Shown: piece after piece, positions 9,208 through 16,445 of the stretch
How positions within the stretch are numbered: position 1 is the first letter of the stretch
How the letters are laid out: each line of letters starts with the position of its first letter
From: a virus
IMG/VR virus record: IMGVR_UViG_3300032220_001761
Span: 65,134-129,133 of that record
Length of the DNA stretch: 64,000 nucleotides
Strand: one strand, 5' to 3'
Translations under genes and position numbers: made by a program
Notes under the pieces: generated by a model
What the model saw: the letters and a program-made list of their open reading frames with translations, nothing else
What the model was told of the DNA's origin: nothing
Database searches by the model: none

Positions 9208-9590
9208 TTTAGAATTCCACTATGAATTAAAAATTCTTTAACTTTATCCCAATCGATATATGGATTTTTACCCTCCCCCGGATAGATCAACGGAGCTCCT
9301 AAAGCTGCATCATCTATATAAAGCTCCCCATAAGCCTTCGGTGAGGATGTCCAGTTTTTCTGAGATGGATTGGTCTGAATCCCATATAATGGTATTTCAT
9401 TTTTGCTGAACCAATCTACTGCGTCCTGTAGAAATTTCCCATTAGGCCGATCACTTCTCATTGTAAAAAGAACCAACTGATGCCCATTTTCTACCAACTC
9501 TTTTAATACTGGGACTGAACCTATTTCTTCTCCTATCTTAGGGAATTCATGTGCTACACACGTCCCATCGAAATCTATACAAATTACCAT
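9204..9590 (-). CDS. HAD-superfamily hydrolase
   Basis: 128 residues. Motif I VICIDFDGTCV with catalytic Asp pair, motif II-like LVLFTMRSD, and the acidic motif IV LYIDDAALG are all present. Size and sequence fit small cap-less phage HAD phosphatases annotated as hydrolases of the polynucleotide-kinase-phosphatase kind. Substrate unknown; a role in nucleic-acid 3'-phosphate or nucleotide metabolism is inferred from the neighbours. Confidence 0.85.
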   Translation of the reverse strand: MVICIDFDGTCVAHEFPKIGEEIGSVPVLKELVENGHQLVLFTMRSDRPNGKFLQDAVDWFSKNEIPLYGIQTNPSQKNWTSSPKAYGELYIDDAALGAPLIYPGEGKNPYIDWDKVKEFLIHSGILK

Positions 9591-9599
9591 AAAAATTAT

Positions 9600-9947
9600 T
9601 TACTTATCATCTATTTTAGATGTTATATTTCCATCCTCGTCCATCCAAAGAATAGTATCATTTATTGTATATTTTTTATTGTAATATACTCCCATACCAT
9701 TCTCAAATACTATAAAATATTTTCCCTCCTTCCCGGTATTTTTCTCGACAGAAACAATTGGTACAGGAAACCACTTTTTTTGATTTGCAACCATAGCTAT
9801 AGTGGTATCAACTGGATTTTCCTTCAGAACATTCGGACGGGGTTTCTCTATCTTATCCATGTCTGGAGAAGGTCTTAAAAATATCCCCCATATCAATGTA
9901 AGAATACACAAAAAGATAGAGATCGGGATTATCAGATTAATTTTCAT
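9600..9947 (-). CDS. Membrane-anchored hypothetical protein
   Basis: 115 residues: one N-terminal hydrophobic helix (IIPISIFLCILTLIWGIFL) and then a soluble domain ending NDTILWMDEDGNITSKIDDK. N-in anchoring is likely. No family recognised. Its start overlaps the end of the small gene 9937-10089. Confidence 0.75.
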   Translation of the reverse strand: MKINLIIPISIFLCILTLIWGIFLRPSPDMDKIEKPRPNVLKENPVDTTIAMVANQKKWFPVPIVSVEKNTGKEGKYFIVFENGMGVYYNKKYTINDTILWMDEDGNITSKIDDK

Positions 9948-10089
9948 TTACTTGAGATTTTTCTAATTCTTTTTTCTTGTCTAATTCTCTTAAATAATAA
10001 GATCTAATTTCTTTTCCAAGCTCCATATTGTTGGGAAACTTGTGTATTAATTCCAAAACGATTTTAGGATCTAAGTTAATCTCTTGCAT
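9937..10089 (-). CDS. Small hypothetical protein (50 residues)
   Basis: 51 codons from ATG at 10089 to TAA. Reads MQEINLDPKIVLELIHKFPN and continues with a charged helix rich in Lys/Glu. It overlaps the start of the next gene by 11 nt, as is common in this operon. Codon use resembles its neighbours. No family recognised. Confidence 0.6.
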   Translation of the reverse strand: MQEINLDPKIVLELIHKFPNNMELGKEIRSYYLRELDKKKELEKSQVNEN

Positions 10090-10127
10090 AATTTTTTAAA
10101 ATTATAGATACAAATTTCTGATTAATT

Positions 10128-10664
10128 TCATGATGCCCATATTCTTAAACTAGAGGAAGCCTCGTGATAATCCAAAAGATTATCTGTTCCTGCCTGGGTA
10201 TTACTCTTTTTGACTTTCTGTTCGTCCCAATAAAAATGCAGTGTTTCCTCGGTAAAAAATCCCCAAGGAAATATACTACTACATAGGGTTTCAAAAGAGA
10301 TTATTTTCTCACCTAACTCCTTGGATTTGTACAAAAGATAATAAACGTACATAACGGCTGCACCTGGGGTTTCACACATCATTGAAATCATAATGAATGA
10401 TTTCTTATCCATTTTAAGACCTGCATATTCTGCTCTAGATACAAGGATCTTTGCAATATGTGATGCCTTTAGAATATCATCGTACATCATATTGATCTCT
10501 GGATCTTTGTACAACAAAAGCATCATCATTATTTTACTTTCCTCGTCGTCCATATTTCTTCTTTTACCATCTTTGTCCAGTGGTTTACAGAAATATTTCT
10601 CTACTGAATTTTCCTCCGAGGTTACTGAGTAATCTAAAAAATCTTCGTATTTCTTATTTTTCAT
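10128..10664 (-). CDS. Hypothetical protein, largely helical
   Basis: 178 residues, Met- and Lys-rich, predicted mostly helical (KIMMMLLLYKDPEINMMYDD, SFIMISMMCETPGAAVMYVY). No motif recognised. Its start overlaps the preceding gene's TGA (10661). Confidence 0.75.
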   Translation of the reverse strand: MKNKKYEDFLDYSVTSEENSVEKYFCKPLDKDGKRRNMDDEESKIMMMLLLYKDPEINMMYDDILKASHIAKILVSRAEYAGLKMDKKSFIMISMMCETPGAAVMYVYYLLYKSKELGEKIISFETLCSSIFPWGFFTEETLHFYWDEQKVKKSNTQAGTDNLLDYHEASSSLRIWAS

Positions 10665-10849
10665 TTTTCAATTTTTTGCGGATTAAAATGTATTTCGACA
10701 GTGATCGATTGACTGCCATCATCATAGATGGTTTGGTTCTTACAATAAACAACCTCTCTAGCTTCAATAATCCCTTTTAGCTCATTGATGTCAGAAATCT
10801 CAGTTCCCTTCTTGTAAGTGGCTGATTTAATTAATTTTTTCTTAGCCAT
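10661..10849 (-). CDS. Small basic hypothetical protein
   Basis: 62 residues, starts MAKKKLIKSATYKKG, with beta-like TVEIHFNPQKIEK at the end. Overlaps neighbours on both sides by 4-8 nt, consistent with translational coupling. No family recognised. Confidence 0.7.
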   Translation of the reverse strand: MAKKKLIKSATYKKGTEISDINELKGIIEAREVVYCKNQTIYDDGSQSITVEIHFNPQKIEK

Positions 10850-11597
10850 TGTTTTTTATCTTTTTGTCCACAATGGAAAGAAGAGATCCTTCCAGGTGAT
10901 CACCAATTAAGGGTAAAACATCATTAAGACATAGACATGGCTTATTTCTTATAAGAAATTCTTCTGCCCTCTCTTTGCTGTGGAAGTATTTTATGTAGTG
11001 CTCAGACATACCTGGATAATACCCGTCATGCACATCGACACCTTTGAATTCTTGATCCACACAGTAGATTTTTTTATCCAGCATATAGATACCATAGAAA
11101 TATTTTTCTCCATCTTCAGAGATAAAAGTATTACCCTCTATGAACATCTTAGCAGAATACTCGTCTTTAAAATACCGGATTGAATTTTCCATCTTTATCA
11201 TCTCGGTAAGAGTTTTCTTCTCAAGATTTGCATACTGATCAACGGTAAAATAATTCTCCCCTAATTTTATCTTTTCGTTTTTTAAGGTAAAGATATATTC
11301 ATCTTTTTGTCCAATCAGCTCTTTTCCAATATCAGTAGTTTCAAAAGTTAGATGCCAAGCTTCGTAATTATTATCCACGAGATTATATCTGGTAAGCTCG
11401 TGGATTAGGTAATATGTTCCACCAAAATTTCTGCCCTTGAACCATTCAACATCACGAGTTCCTTTTTTATATTCATCCGAATTCTTAAAATCCTCAACTG
11501 TTGGATATTCGCGATCTCTATACTCAGCGGATCCATTCTTTTCAATCTCTTTAAGAAGATTAAATGCAGCATCAGATATTTCTATTTCAAATTTCAT
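10842..11597 (-). CDS. Hypothetical protein
   Basis: 251 residues, acidic and aromatic-rich, no signal peptide. Contains EWFKGRNFGGTYYLIHELTR and a C-terminal half with FIEGNTFISEDGEKYFYGIY. No family recognised. Part of the same minus-strand operon. Confidence 0.75.
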   Translation of the reverse strand: MKFEIEISDAAFNLLKEIEKNGSAEYRDREYPTVEDFKNSDEYKKGTRDVEWFKGRNFGGTYYLIHELTRYNLVDNNYEAWHLTFETTDIGKELIGQKDEYIFTLKNEKIKLGENYFTVDQYANLEKKTLTEMIKMENSIRYFKDEYSAKMFIEGNTFISEDGEKYFYGIYMLDKKIYCVDQEFKGVDVHDGYYPGMSEHYIKYFHSKERAEEFLIRNKPCLCLNDVLPLIGDHLEGSLLSIVDKKIKNNG

Positions 11598-11775
11598 TGC
11601 CTATTTTTTTAACGGTGTATTTGTACCCAGAATCTGAATTAGCTTCAAATACTTTTCTCATTTCTTCCGCTTCTTCGTAAGTATCAAATTCCCAAATCTC
11701 ACTTTGTGAATTAATGAGGATTACATTTACCTTAACCCCGTTTTGGTTTGGCATTTCTTTAATTATTACGTACAT
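11587..11775 (-). CDS. Small hypothetical protein
   Basis: 62 residues: MYVIIKEMPNQNGVKVNVIL then EIWEFDTYEEAEEMRKVFEA. The strand-then-helix pattern 'F.tyeEAeemrk.fe' is common in small phage proteins of unknown role. Overlaps both neighbours. Confidence 0.7.
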   Translation of the reverse strand: MYVIIKEMPNQNGVKVNVILINSQSEIWEFDTYEEAEEMRKVFEANSDSGYKYTVKKIGNEI

Positions 11776-12235
11776 GCTTTTTGAATTTAAAGTTATACGT
11801 TAAACCTACAGAGAAGTAATTGATTTCATCCCAGTTCGTTATTTGTGCAAAATATGACATATTATTAGAAGGGTAATATACACCAGCTCCGTATTCAAGG
11901 AATGATTTTTTATAATCCATGTAACCGCCATATCCTAAGACACCATACCCAAAAACTGGAGCCATCCAAACTGAAGGACTAGTTTTAACCTCCCAAAACA
12001 TGTTACGAAAATCTGCTTTTTCCAAACTAGCACGTCCGATTACTAATCCGGCAGTTATGTTTTCATAACAGATACCAGTTTCTAAAGAAGCATATGATCT
12101 GCTTTTAAAACTTTGAGATCCTCCTGGGATTGATATCCCACCCGAAACATACCCAGAGATTTTTGGTTCCTCTTTCTGTGAAAAAGCGATTACTGGAGTA
12201 AAAGCCAAAAGAATAATTAAGATTTTTTTCATCAT
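11759..12235 (-). CDS. Secreted, outer-membrane beta-barrel-like protein
   Basis: 158 residues. Signal peptide MMKKILIILLAFTPVIAFSQ with the Bacteroidota-style FSQ cleavage region. The mature part has alternating Gly/aromatic strands (YVSGGISIPGG, GYGVLGYGGYMDYK, YFSVGLTYNFKF) as in small outer-membrane barrels ending in an aromatic residue region. First gene of the operon behind a host-type promoter. A change to the host outer membrane is inferred. ATG ATG double start: either could be used. Confidence 0.75.
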   Translation of the reverse strand: MMKKILIILLAFTPVIAFSQKEEPKISGYVSGGISIPGGSQSFKSRSYASLETGICYENITAGLVIGRASLEKADFRNMFWEVKTSPSVWMAPVFGYGVLGYGGYMDYKKSFLEYGAGVYYPSNNMSYFAQITNWDEINYFSVGLTYNFKFKKHVRNN

Positions 12236-12254
12236 TTATTTTTTTATAATTTCC

Positions 12255-12291
12255 CTAAAGGTAGAATATTCCATCGAGATAAAAAAATATT
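12255..12291 (-). promoter_or_regulatory. Host-type (early) promoter
   Basis: Minus strand: T7-run -33 region, TGGAATATTCTA inverted-repeat remnant, -7 TACCTTTA. Drives the operon starting at 12235. Confidence 0.7.
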
Positions 12292-12315
12292 TCCTGATAA
12301 TAATTGAATAGCGCG

Positions 12316-12325
12316 TACACGTGTA
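12316..12325. promoter_or_regulatory. Palindrome between divergent promoters
   Basis: TACACGTGTA, a perfect 10-bp palindrome midway between the minus promoter at 12255-12291 and the plus promoter at 12341-12378. Possible operator; unproven. Confidence 0.3.
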
Positions 12326-12340
12326 GGAGGATTTTTTCAG

Positions 12341-12378
12341 AAAACATTTTTTTGTTTAGAGTATTATCTATACGTTTG
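12341..12378 (+). promoter_or_regulatory. Host-type promoter of the tRNA/Pth2 operon
   Basis: AAAACATTTTTTTG, then 18 nt, then TACGTTTG, an exact TAnnTTTG -7 box. It ends 16 nt before the tRNA-like gene. Confidence 0.7.
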
Positions 12379-12394
12379 CCCTGTAATTAAAAAA

Positions 12395-12475
12395 GGTCTT
12401 AGAGTTTAAACTACCATGGCTAGGTAGGTCCGCCTCTAAAACGGATAACATCGGGTTCGAATCCTGCTGAGACCA
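12395..12475 (+). tRNA. tRNA-like gene with CTA anticodon (candidate amber suppressor)
   Basis: The 5' GGTCTTA pairs with TGAGACC at 12468-12474 (7-bp acceptor with one G-T). The T arm has the classical GGTTCGAATCC loop context (one mismatch and one wobble in the stem). The anticodon arm TCCGC/ACGGA (12429-12445, one C-A mismatch) holds the loop CTCTAAA, which puts CTA at 34-36 after T33, so it would read UAG. The D hairpin CTACC-ATGGCTA-GGTAG is perfect, but about 7 extra nucleotides (GTTTAAA) separate it from the acceptor stem, which is atypical. The discriminator is A and CCA is not encoded. The two next genes have in-frame TAG codons, which supports the suppressor reading. Charging identity unknown. 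Confidence 0.6.
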
Positions 12476-12476
12476 C

Positions 12477-12574
12477 AAAAAATTCTAATAGTGTAAACGC
12501 TTAGCGGCCGGCACATATAGAAAGGGACGTATCCCAATCTTAAAGAGGAACGGTAAGGCCTCCTTGGAATTTTT
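12477..12574 (+). ncRNA. Possible structured RNA or leader between tRNA and pth2
   Basis: A 98-nt non-coding stretch. Outer ends AAAAAATTC and GGAATTTTT can pair; inside are GGGA-CGTA-TCCC, GAGG-N10-CCTC and two GGCC segments that can pair. It could be a processed leader of the pth2 mRNA or a separate RNA. No family recognised; pairing is by eye only. Confidence 0.3.
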
Positions 12575-12611
12575 AAATTGAAACTTTTTTTAAACCAAAT
12601 ATATAAGTAAC

Positions 12612-12953
12612 ATGAAGTAGATTAAATTTCAACAACCGAAACTTGTCGTTATAACCAGACAAGACATCAACCCAGGTTATCAAGTGGTACAGTCCACACA
12701 TTCAATCGCTGATTTCGCACACGACCATCCAGAGGTCTTCAGCAAATGGAAAGAAGAGTCAAACTCTATTATTTGTCTTTCCGCAAAATCTCAAGAACAT
12801 TTATTAAAGCTTTACGAGAAATATTCTCATCTAACTCAGGCATCATTGTTTTTCGAACCTGACGTAGACGAGTATACTTCATTGTGTCTTTATGGATCGC
12901 CAGAAATCCGTAAGGCCTTATCTCATTTACCCCTTTGTAAACCCCAAAATTAA
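12612..12953 (+). CDS. pth2: Peptidyl-tRNA hydrolase 2 with in-frame TAG at codon 3
   Basis: The conserved Pth2 N-terminus KLVVITRQDINPGYQVVQST, then HSIADFAHDHP and a C-terminal FFEPDVDEYTSLC segment, identify the family, which frees tRNAs from peptidyl-tRNA. The conserved region begins upstream of the first uninterrupted Met (12684). The only upstream in-frame ATG is at 12612 and gives ATG AAG TAG ATT AAA, an amber at codon 3. Either the amber is read through by the CTA tRNA encoded just upstream, or translation starts at the ATT after it. No T-rich or Shine-Dalgarno site decides the start. Length to the TAA stop (113 codons) is normal for Pth2. Lies 5 nt before the HD gene. Confidence 0.85.
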
Positions 12954-12958
12954 ATAAG

Positions 12959-13537
12959 ATGAATAAGTAGATTAAATTAGAGAAGCTCATCCAAGACATG
13001 AGCAATTGTGAACAGACAAAAGGACAATCTGTTCTACAACACGGTCAATCGGTCGAGAAATACCTATTTGACCTCATTAACCACCTTAGGTCTGGTGATC
13101 CTTTAGAGTATGAATGGAGACTACCAGATTGGGTATTAGAAAATAAGGATCTAATACTATCGTCACTTCCTGACGATGAAACACTCAGACTTTATACAGT
13201 TTATCACGATTGTGGAAAGCCATATTGTATAAAGATAGACGAGGAAGGCAAAAAACACTTCCCTAACCACGCTGAGATTTCTTATAATGTTTTCCTCCAA
13301 CATTTTGATAATAATGTAGCTGCGGAGCTAATTCGCAGGGATATGGATATCCATTTACTTAAAGCATATGGAGTTGGGGAATTTGCGTCAAGCCCATATG
13401 CTATCACGCTACTAATTACTGGTCTTGCAGAGATCCACGCCAACTGTAAAATGTTTGGCGGAACAGAAAGTACAGGTTTTAAAATTAAATGGAAAGCCAT
13501 CACCTCACGAGGCAAACAAATAATCACAAACAAATAA
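12959..13537 (+). CDS. HD-domain phosphohydrolase with in-frame TAG at codon 4
   Basis: HD signature: VLQHGQSVEKYL, then YTVYHDCGKPYC (HD pair) and FPNHAEISYNVF (second His), followed by LLITGLAEIHANC. Likely a metal-dependent phosphohydrolase; the substrate is not clear. The ATG at 12959, 5 nt after the pth2 stop, gives ATG AAT AAG TAG ATT AAA TTA, so an amber lies at codon 4 in the same frame as the HD domain. A fallback start is the ATG at 12998, which would remove 13 codons. The 14-nt context AAGTAGATTAAATT is identical to that in pth2. Stop TAA. Confidence 0.8.
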
Positions 13538-13547
13538 ATTCAATAAA

Positions 13548-13910
13548 ATGAGAACAGAAGAACAAATCAAAAAAGAAGTAATCAGTTACTTAACAAAAAC
13601 ATCAGCTCACACATTTTTAAAGCCTAAAGCTACCTTTAAATGGGGTGATGCAAAAACACCAGGGTATTATGAGTATGACTACGAGGATTCGACATACTTT
13701 AAATTATTCCAAGAAGGTGAAAAATGGTTTTATGTACAGAATGGATCAGTCAATTCATTAGACGTAGATCAGTACATAAAATACCACGGTGCTAACTCTA
13801 AGTGTGTGATCAGTAATTTTCTATTCTTAGGAAAGAAGATGAAGAGTGTTAGAAACACTAAATTTGTTAAATCACAGATTGAAGCTATTGTAAATCCTGT
13901 GAAAAATTAA
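13548..13910 (+). CDS. Hypothetical protein
   Basis: 120 residues, third protein-coding gene of the plus-strand operon, 10 nt after the HD gene. Starts MRTEEQIKKEVISYL; central aromatic segment YYEYDYEDSTYFKLF; basic C-terminus. Has an uninterrupted frame with no TAG. No family recognised. Confidence 0.75.
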   Translation: MRTEEQIKKEVISYLTKTSAHTFLKPKATFKWGDAKTPGYYEYDYEDSTYFKLFQEGEKWFYVQNGSVNSLDVDQYIKYHGANSKCVISNFLFLGKKMKSVRNTKFVKSQIEAIVNPVKN

Positions 13911-13920
13911 TCTAGTCTTT

Positions 13921-13951
13921 ATTAGGGGGTTTTGATTAACCCCCTAATTTT
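13921..13951. terminator. Bidirectional terminator between convergent genes
   Basis: TTAGGGGGTT-N6-AACCCCCTAA with a T-tract on both strands; separates the plus operon from the DUF3307 gene. Confidence 0.8.
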
Positions 13952-14339
13952 ATAAAGTCTTTACGTAGTCAAGGGTTAATATCAACTGAGCAAAATGAAG
14001 CCATTGATCGAAACCTATAACACTAAAGAAAGATGGAAATCCATAAAACTTAGAATCTTTGTATAATTTACTGGTCCACCTGCTAGTCAAATAATCAGTT
14101 ATGAAATGACAAATGAAAGTAATTGAAGTGAAAACCAATATCTGCTTTACTGTGAAAATATCTCCAAGTGAATATAAAAACGCACCTATAAATAACCAAG
14201 AAACAGAATAGACTAAAACGTGAAGGAATAGCCATTCGTTGTTCTTACTTTTATTCTTTGCCATCGTTTCATTTTGTAGAAGAAAATCTGCTACCCAATG
14301 AATGAATAATAATAGAATTATTTGGTGTTCAGTTTTCAT
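13950..14339 (-). CDS. DUF3307 membrane protein
   Basis: 129 residues with three to four membrane helices. LLLFIHWVADFLLQNETMA at the start, HFITDYLTSRWTSKLY in the middle and FFSVIGFDQWLHFAQL near the end are the conserved His/Asp-containing segments of DUF3307. This family occurs in phages and bacteria with unknown function. Its start overlaps the stop of the upstream gene. Confidence 0.88.
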   Translation of the reverse strand: MKTEHQIILLLFIHWVADFLLQNETMAKNKSKNNEWLFLHVLVYSVSWLFIGAFLYSLGDIFTVKQILVFTSITFICHFITDYLTSRWTSKLYKDSKFYGFPSFFSVIGFDQWLHFAQLILTLDYVKTL

Positions 14340-14551
14340 TGTTCTCTTTCCCAGAAAATTTCACCATCAACTAAAACCTGAACTATGTCGGGATCTTTAG
14401 TAATCCTAGCAACATAAGCACTTGGATTTTTTATCTTGTCATATAAAAGTCTTAGACCTTTACTGTCTACAGTTTCAACTACCGAACCTCCTGGTACAAG
14501 GCTTTCTGGATTTGTTCTGTGTGGATCGGATACTCTTATTATTTTTTCCAT
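14336..14551 (-). CDS. Hypothetical protein
   Basis: 71 residues from MEKIIRVSDPHRTNPES. An earlier in-frame ATG at 14587 would lie inside the promoter, so 14551 was chosen. Contains VPGGSVVETVDSKGL and ends with EIFWEREQ. No family recognised. Confidence 0.75.
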   Translation of the reverse strand: MEKIIRVSDPHRTNPESLVPGGSVVETVDSKGLRLLYDKIKNPSAYVARITKDPDIVQVLVDGEIFWEREQ

Positions 14552-14568
14552 AATTTCTATATTTTTTG

Positions 14569-14604
14569 TAAATATAGAAACTTCCATCCATATAAAAAAA
14601 TATT
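14569..14604 (-). promoter_or_regulatory. Host-type promoter
   Basis: T-run -33 region, TGGAAGTTTCTA near-palindrome, -7 TATATTTA on the minus strand; drives the gene at 14551. Confidence 0.7.
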
Positions 14605-14605
14605 A

Positions 14606-15364
14606 CTAAGCTAAAGGTGCAGTGTTCCAGGATGTTTTGTATGATCCCATATATCTGAATGCTGCGGTCTTAGAAGGATTTCTTGCTGCAACATTATCCC
14701 AAGAATTAAGATTATAATTAAGTTCTATTTGTCCCTTCTTATCTCCCTTAAATCCACCTGAAGAATTTGATATTATATTACCTCCGTCAACCACTATACC
14801 AGTATGTCCTGCCTTAGATCCTCTTGCAGTAACAATTATATCACCGGGTTGAGCTTCTTTCCAGTTTGTTATCTTTTTCCAAATTGGATTAGGTTTTTCA
14901 CTTTCTTTAGTAAGGTTTGAGTAGATTGAACTAGTTCCTAATGTAATAGCTCCATTTCCTGTTATTGAGTATCCAGTTGCTCTATAAAATATTAGGGAAA
15001 CAGCAGCTGCACATCCAAGATTTCCACCTCCTGTTCCTGGGATTTTCCTAGTGGGGACGTTCAGATTTGCATAAGCCGAATTAACTATGTTACCTATAGG
15101 ACCTGATGAAGGCTGCTCAAATTTTCCGCTATCACTTTTATCGCTAATACCAACTTTAGAACCATACTGATCCATCTCGCTAGTATTAACATTTTCAATA
15201 GGTACTCTTGGACTACCTAATCCTGTAGGGCTCTCGGCAGGATATAAATTAGGTTCTTCTATGCCTTCTTCTTCAACAGAAACTCCCATTAATTTATTAA
15301 ATAAACTAACCTCTGCTTTAAATAACTGCTCGTTTATTTGTTCAAATGTTTTTATGTGTTTCAT
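14606..15364 (-). CDS. Capsid-tagged CHAP/NlpC-like peptidoglycan hydrolase candidate
   Basis: 252 residues. The N-terminus MKHIKTFEQINEQLFKAEVS matches the tag shared by other proteins here. After a ~95-residue low-complexity linker, the C-terminal domain shows GGGNLGCAAAVSLIFYRATG (candidate nucleophile Cys) and WKEAQPGDIIVTARGSKAGHTGIVV (candidate catalytic His), the order and spacing seen in CHAP/NlpC-P60 amidases. A lysin carried in the virion head is inferred and would be unusual. Overlaps its upstream tagged neighbour by TAATG coupling. Ends TAG directly followed by TAA. Confidence 0.7.
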   Translation of the reverse strand: MKHIKTFEQINEQLFKAEVSLFNKLMGVSVEEEGIEEPNLYPAESPTGLGSPRVPIENVNTSEMDQYGSKVGISDKSDSGKFEQPSSGPIGNIVNSAYANLNVPTRKIPGTGGGNLGCAAAVSLIFYRATGYSITGNGAITLGTSSIYSNLTKESEKPNPIWKKITNWKEAQPGDIIVTARGSKAGHTGIVVDGGNIISNSSGGFKGDKKGQIELNYNLNSWDNVAARNPSKTAAFRYMGSYKTSWNTAPLA

Positions 15365-16107
15365 TATGCGAAATTAATTAATGAGGAAACTGCATCCTCG
15401 TTTGTTTTCATATGACTGTTTTCTTTCTGTGCACTTTTTACTTTTACTGCATCAGCGACTCCACTTTTAGCTGTATTACTATTTGCGCCAAATGAGGTGT
15501 AATAATATTCAACCTTAGATGGATTTTCTTTTGCAAGTTTAATATAGAAATCCTCAGTTTTCTTATTTCCCATCCAAGGATCTACAAGATAGATCTTATC
15601 GAATTCACTAGCTCCATATTTACTTAAAATGTCCATACCTGGTCTATAACCTCCTGAGAAGAGATATAATATTTTTTTACTCGGTGAATTTCCAACTTTA
15701 TCTTTTAGAGCCTTATAAGAAGAAGATCCGTTTACATTGTGATCTGTTGCAACAAAAAGATTATAATTATCAGCAATAGATCCAAAATAATCATACATGT
15801 AAATTCCACTTTTTCTTCCACCTACGTCTATTCCACCATAAACTGCTACAAGAGGATCTGAAGATGACTTACCAGAAGAAAATTTGCCATAAGATCCTAG
15901 ATCTTTTGCTTCCGAAGGAGGTGTCTCAGTTTTAACAACATCAACCTTTTTGTTTCCTTTATTTTCTGAATCTCCTGTATTACTATCGGATGAACCTTTA
16001 CCGTCTTTTTTCTTTCCAAAAAAAGAATCAGAAAACTTTTTAACATCGCCTCCAAAAAGCTGTTCGTCAAGCTTATTATATTCAGATATTGATTTTAAAT
16101 GCTTCAT
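15364..16107 (-). CDS. Capsid-tagged protein with hydrolase-like domain
   Basis: 247 residues. Tag-like start MKHLKSISEYNKLDEQLFGG, then a Ser/Lys/Gly-rich linker (about residues 30-75), then a compact domain with VAVYGGIDVGGRKSGIY, ILYLFSGGYRPGMDILSKYG and IYLVDPWMGNKKTEDFY. The strand-GGY-helix pattern resembles an alpha/beta hydrolase-like core, but no catalytic triad can be assigned. GATATATA box 5 nt before the ATG. Late, head-packaged cargo is inferred. Confidence 0.75.
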   Translation of the reverse strand: MKHLKSISEYNKLDEQLFGGDVKKFSDSFFGKKKDGKGSSDSNTGDSENKGNKKVDVVKTETPPSEAKDLGSYGKFSSGKSSSDPLVAVYGGIDVGGRKSGIYMYDYFGSIADNYNLFVATDHNVNGSSSYKALKDKVGNSPSKKILYLFSGGYRPGMDILSKYGASEFDKIYLVDPWMGNKKTEDFYIKLAKENPSKVEYYYTSFGANSNTAKSGVADAVKVKSAQKENSHMKTNEDAVSSLINFA

Positions 16108-16112
16108 GGTAT

Positions 16113-16120
16113 TATATATC
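16113..16120 (-). promoter_or_regulatory. Late-type promoter box GATATATA
   Basis: Minus-strand GATATATA, exactly 5 nt before the ATG at 16107. Confidence 0.6.
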
Positions 16121-16202
16121 CTTTTTAAAACATCGATCCTAATGTATCATTATTCGAAATATTTAGGAAATACTACTCTATAAGTAAATATTAAATAAAG
16201 AT

Positions 16203-16418
16203 ATGAAAAATTACGAAAAGCAGATTTTAGAATTCGGTAAAGAAATAGCAGACGAGGTTTTAAAAAGAGAGAAAGACCCATCTTATACATTATCATTGGA
16301 TAAGCATTCTATTTCTAGATCTATCTCTACAATTTATGACGAGGATCTTAGAAAAACAACAGAGGATCTAGAAAATTCAATAAAGAAAGAATTAAGAAGA
16401 AGAAGAGAGGAGCAATAA
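16203..16418 (+). CDS. Small highly charged helical protein
   Basis: 71 residues, MKNYEKQILEFGKEIADEVL then a long charged helix ending KKELRRRREEQ. Upstream the plus strand reads TTAAATA followed by 5 nt and ATG, similar to the late box spacing elsewhere. Function unknown. Confidence 0.7.
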   Translation: MKNYEKQILEFGKEIADEVLKREKDPSYTLSLDKHSISRSISTIYDEDLRKTTEDLENSIKKELRRRREEQ

Positions 16419-16437
16419 AATAACATATTTGAATATG

Positions 16438-16445
16438 GATATATA
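16438..16445 (+). promoter_or_regulatory. Late-type promoter box GATATATA
   Basis: GATATATA on the plus strand, 18 nt before the ATG of the ferritin-like gene. Confidence 0.5.

Noticed and set aside
12769-13005. Minus-strand frame opposite pth2
   Set aside because: Pth2 on the plus strand is clearly the real gene.
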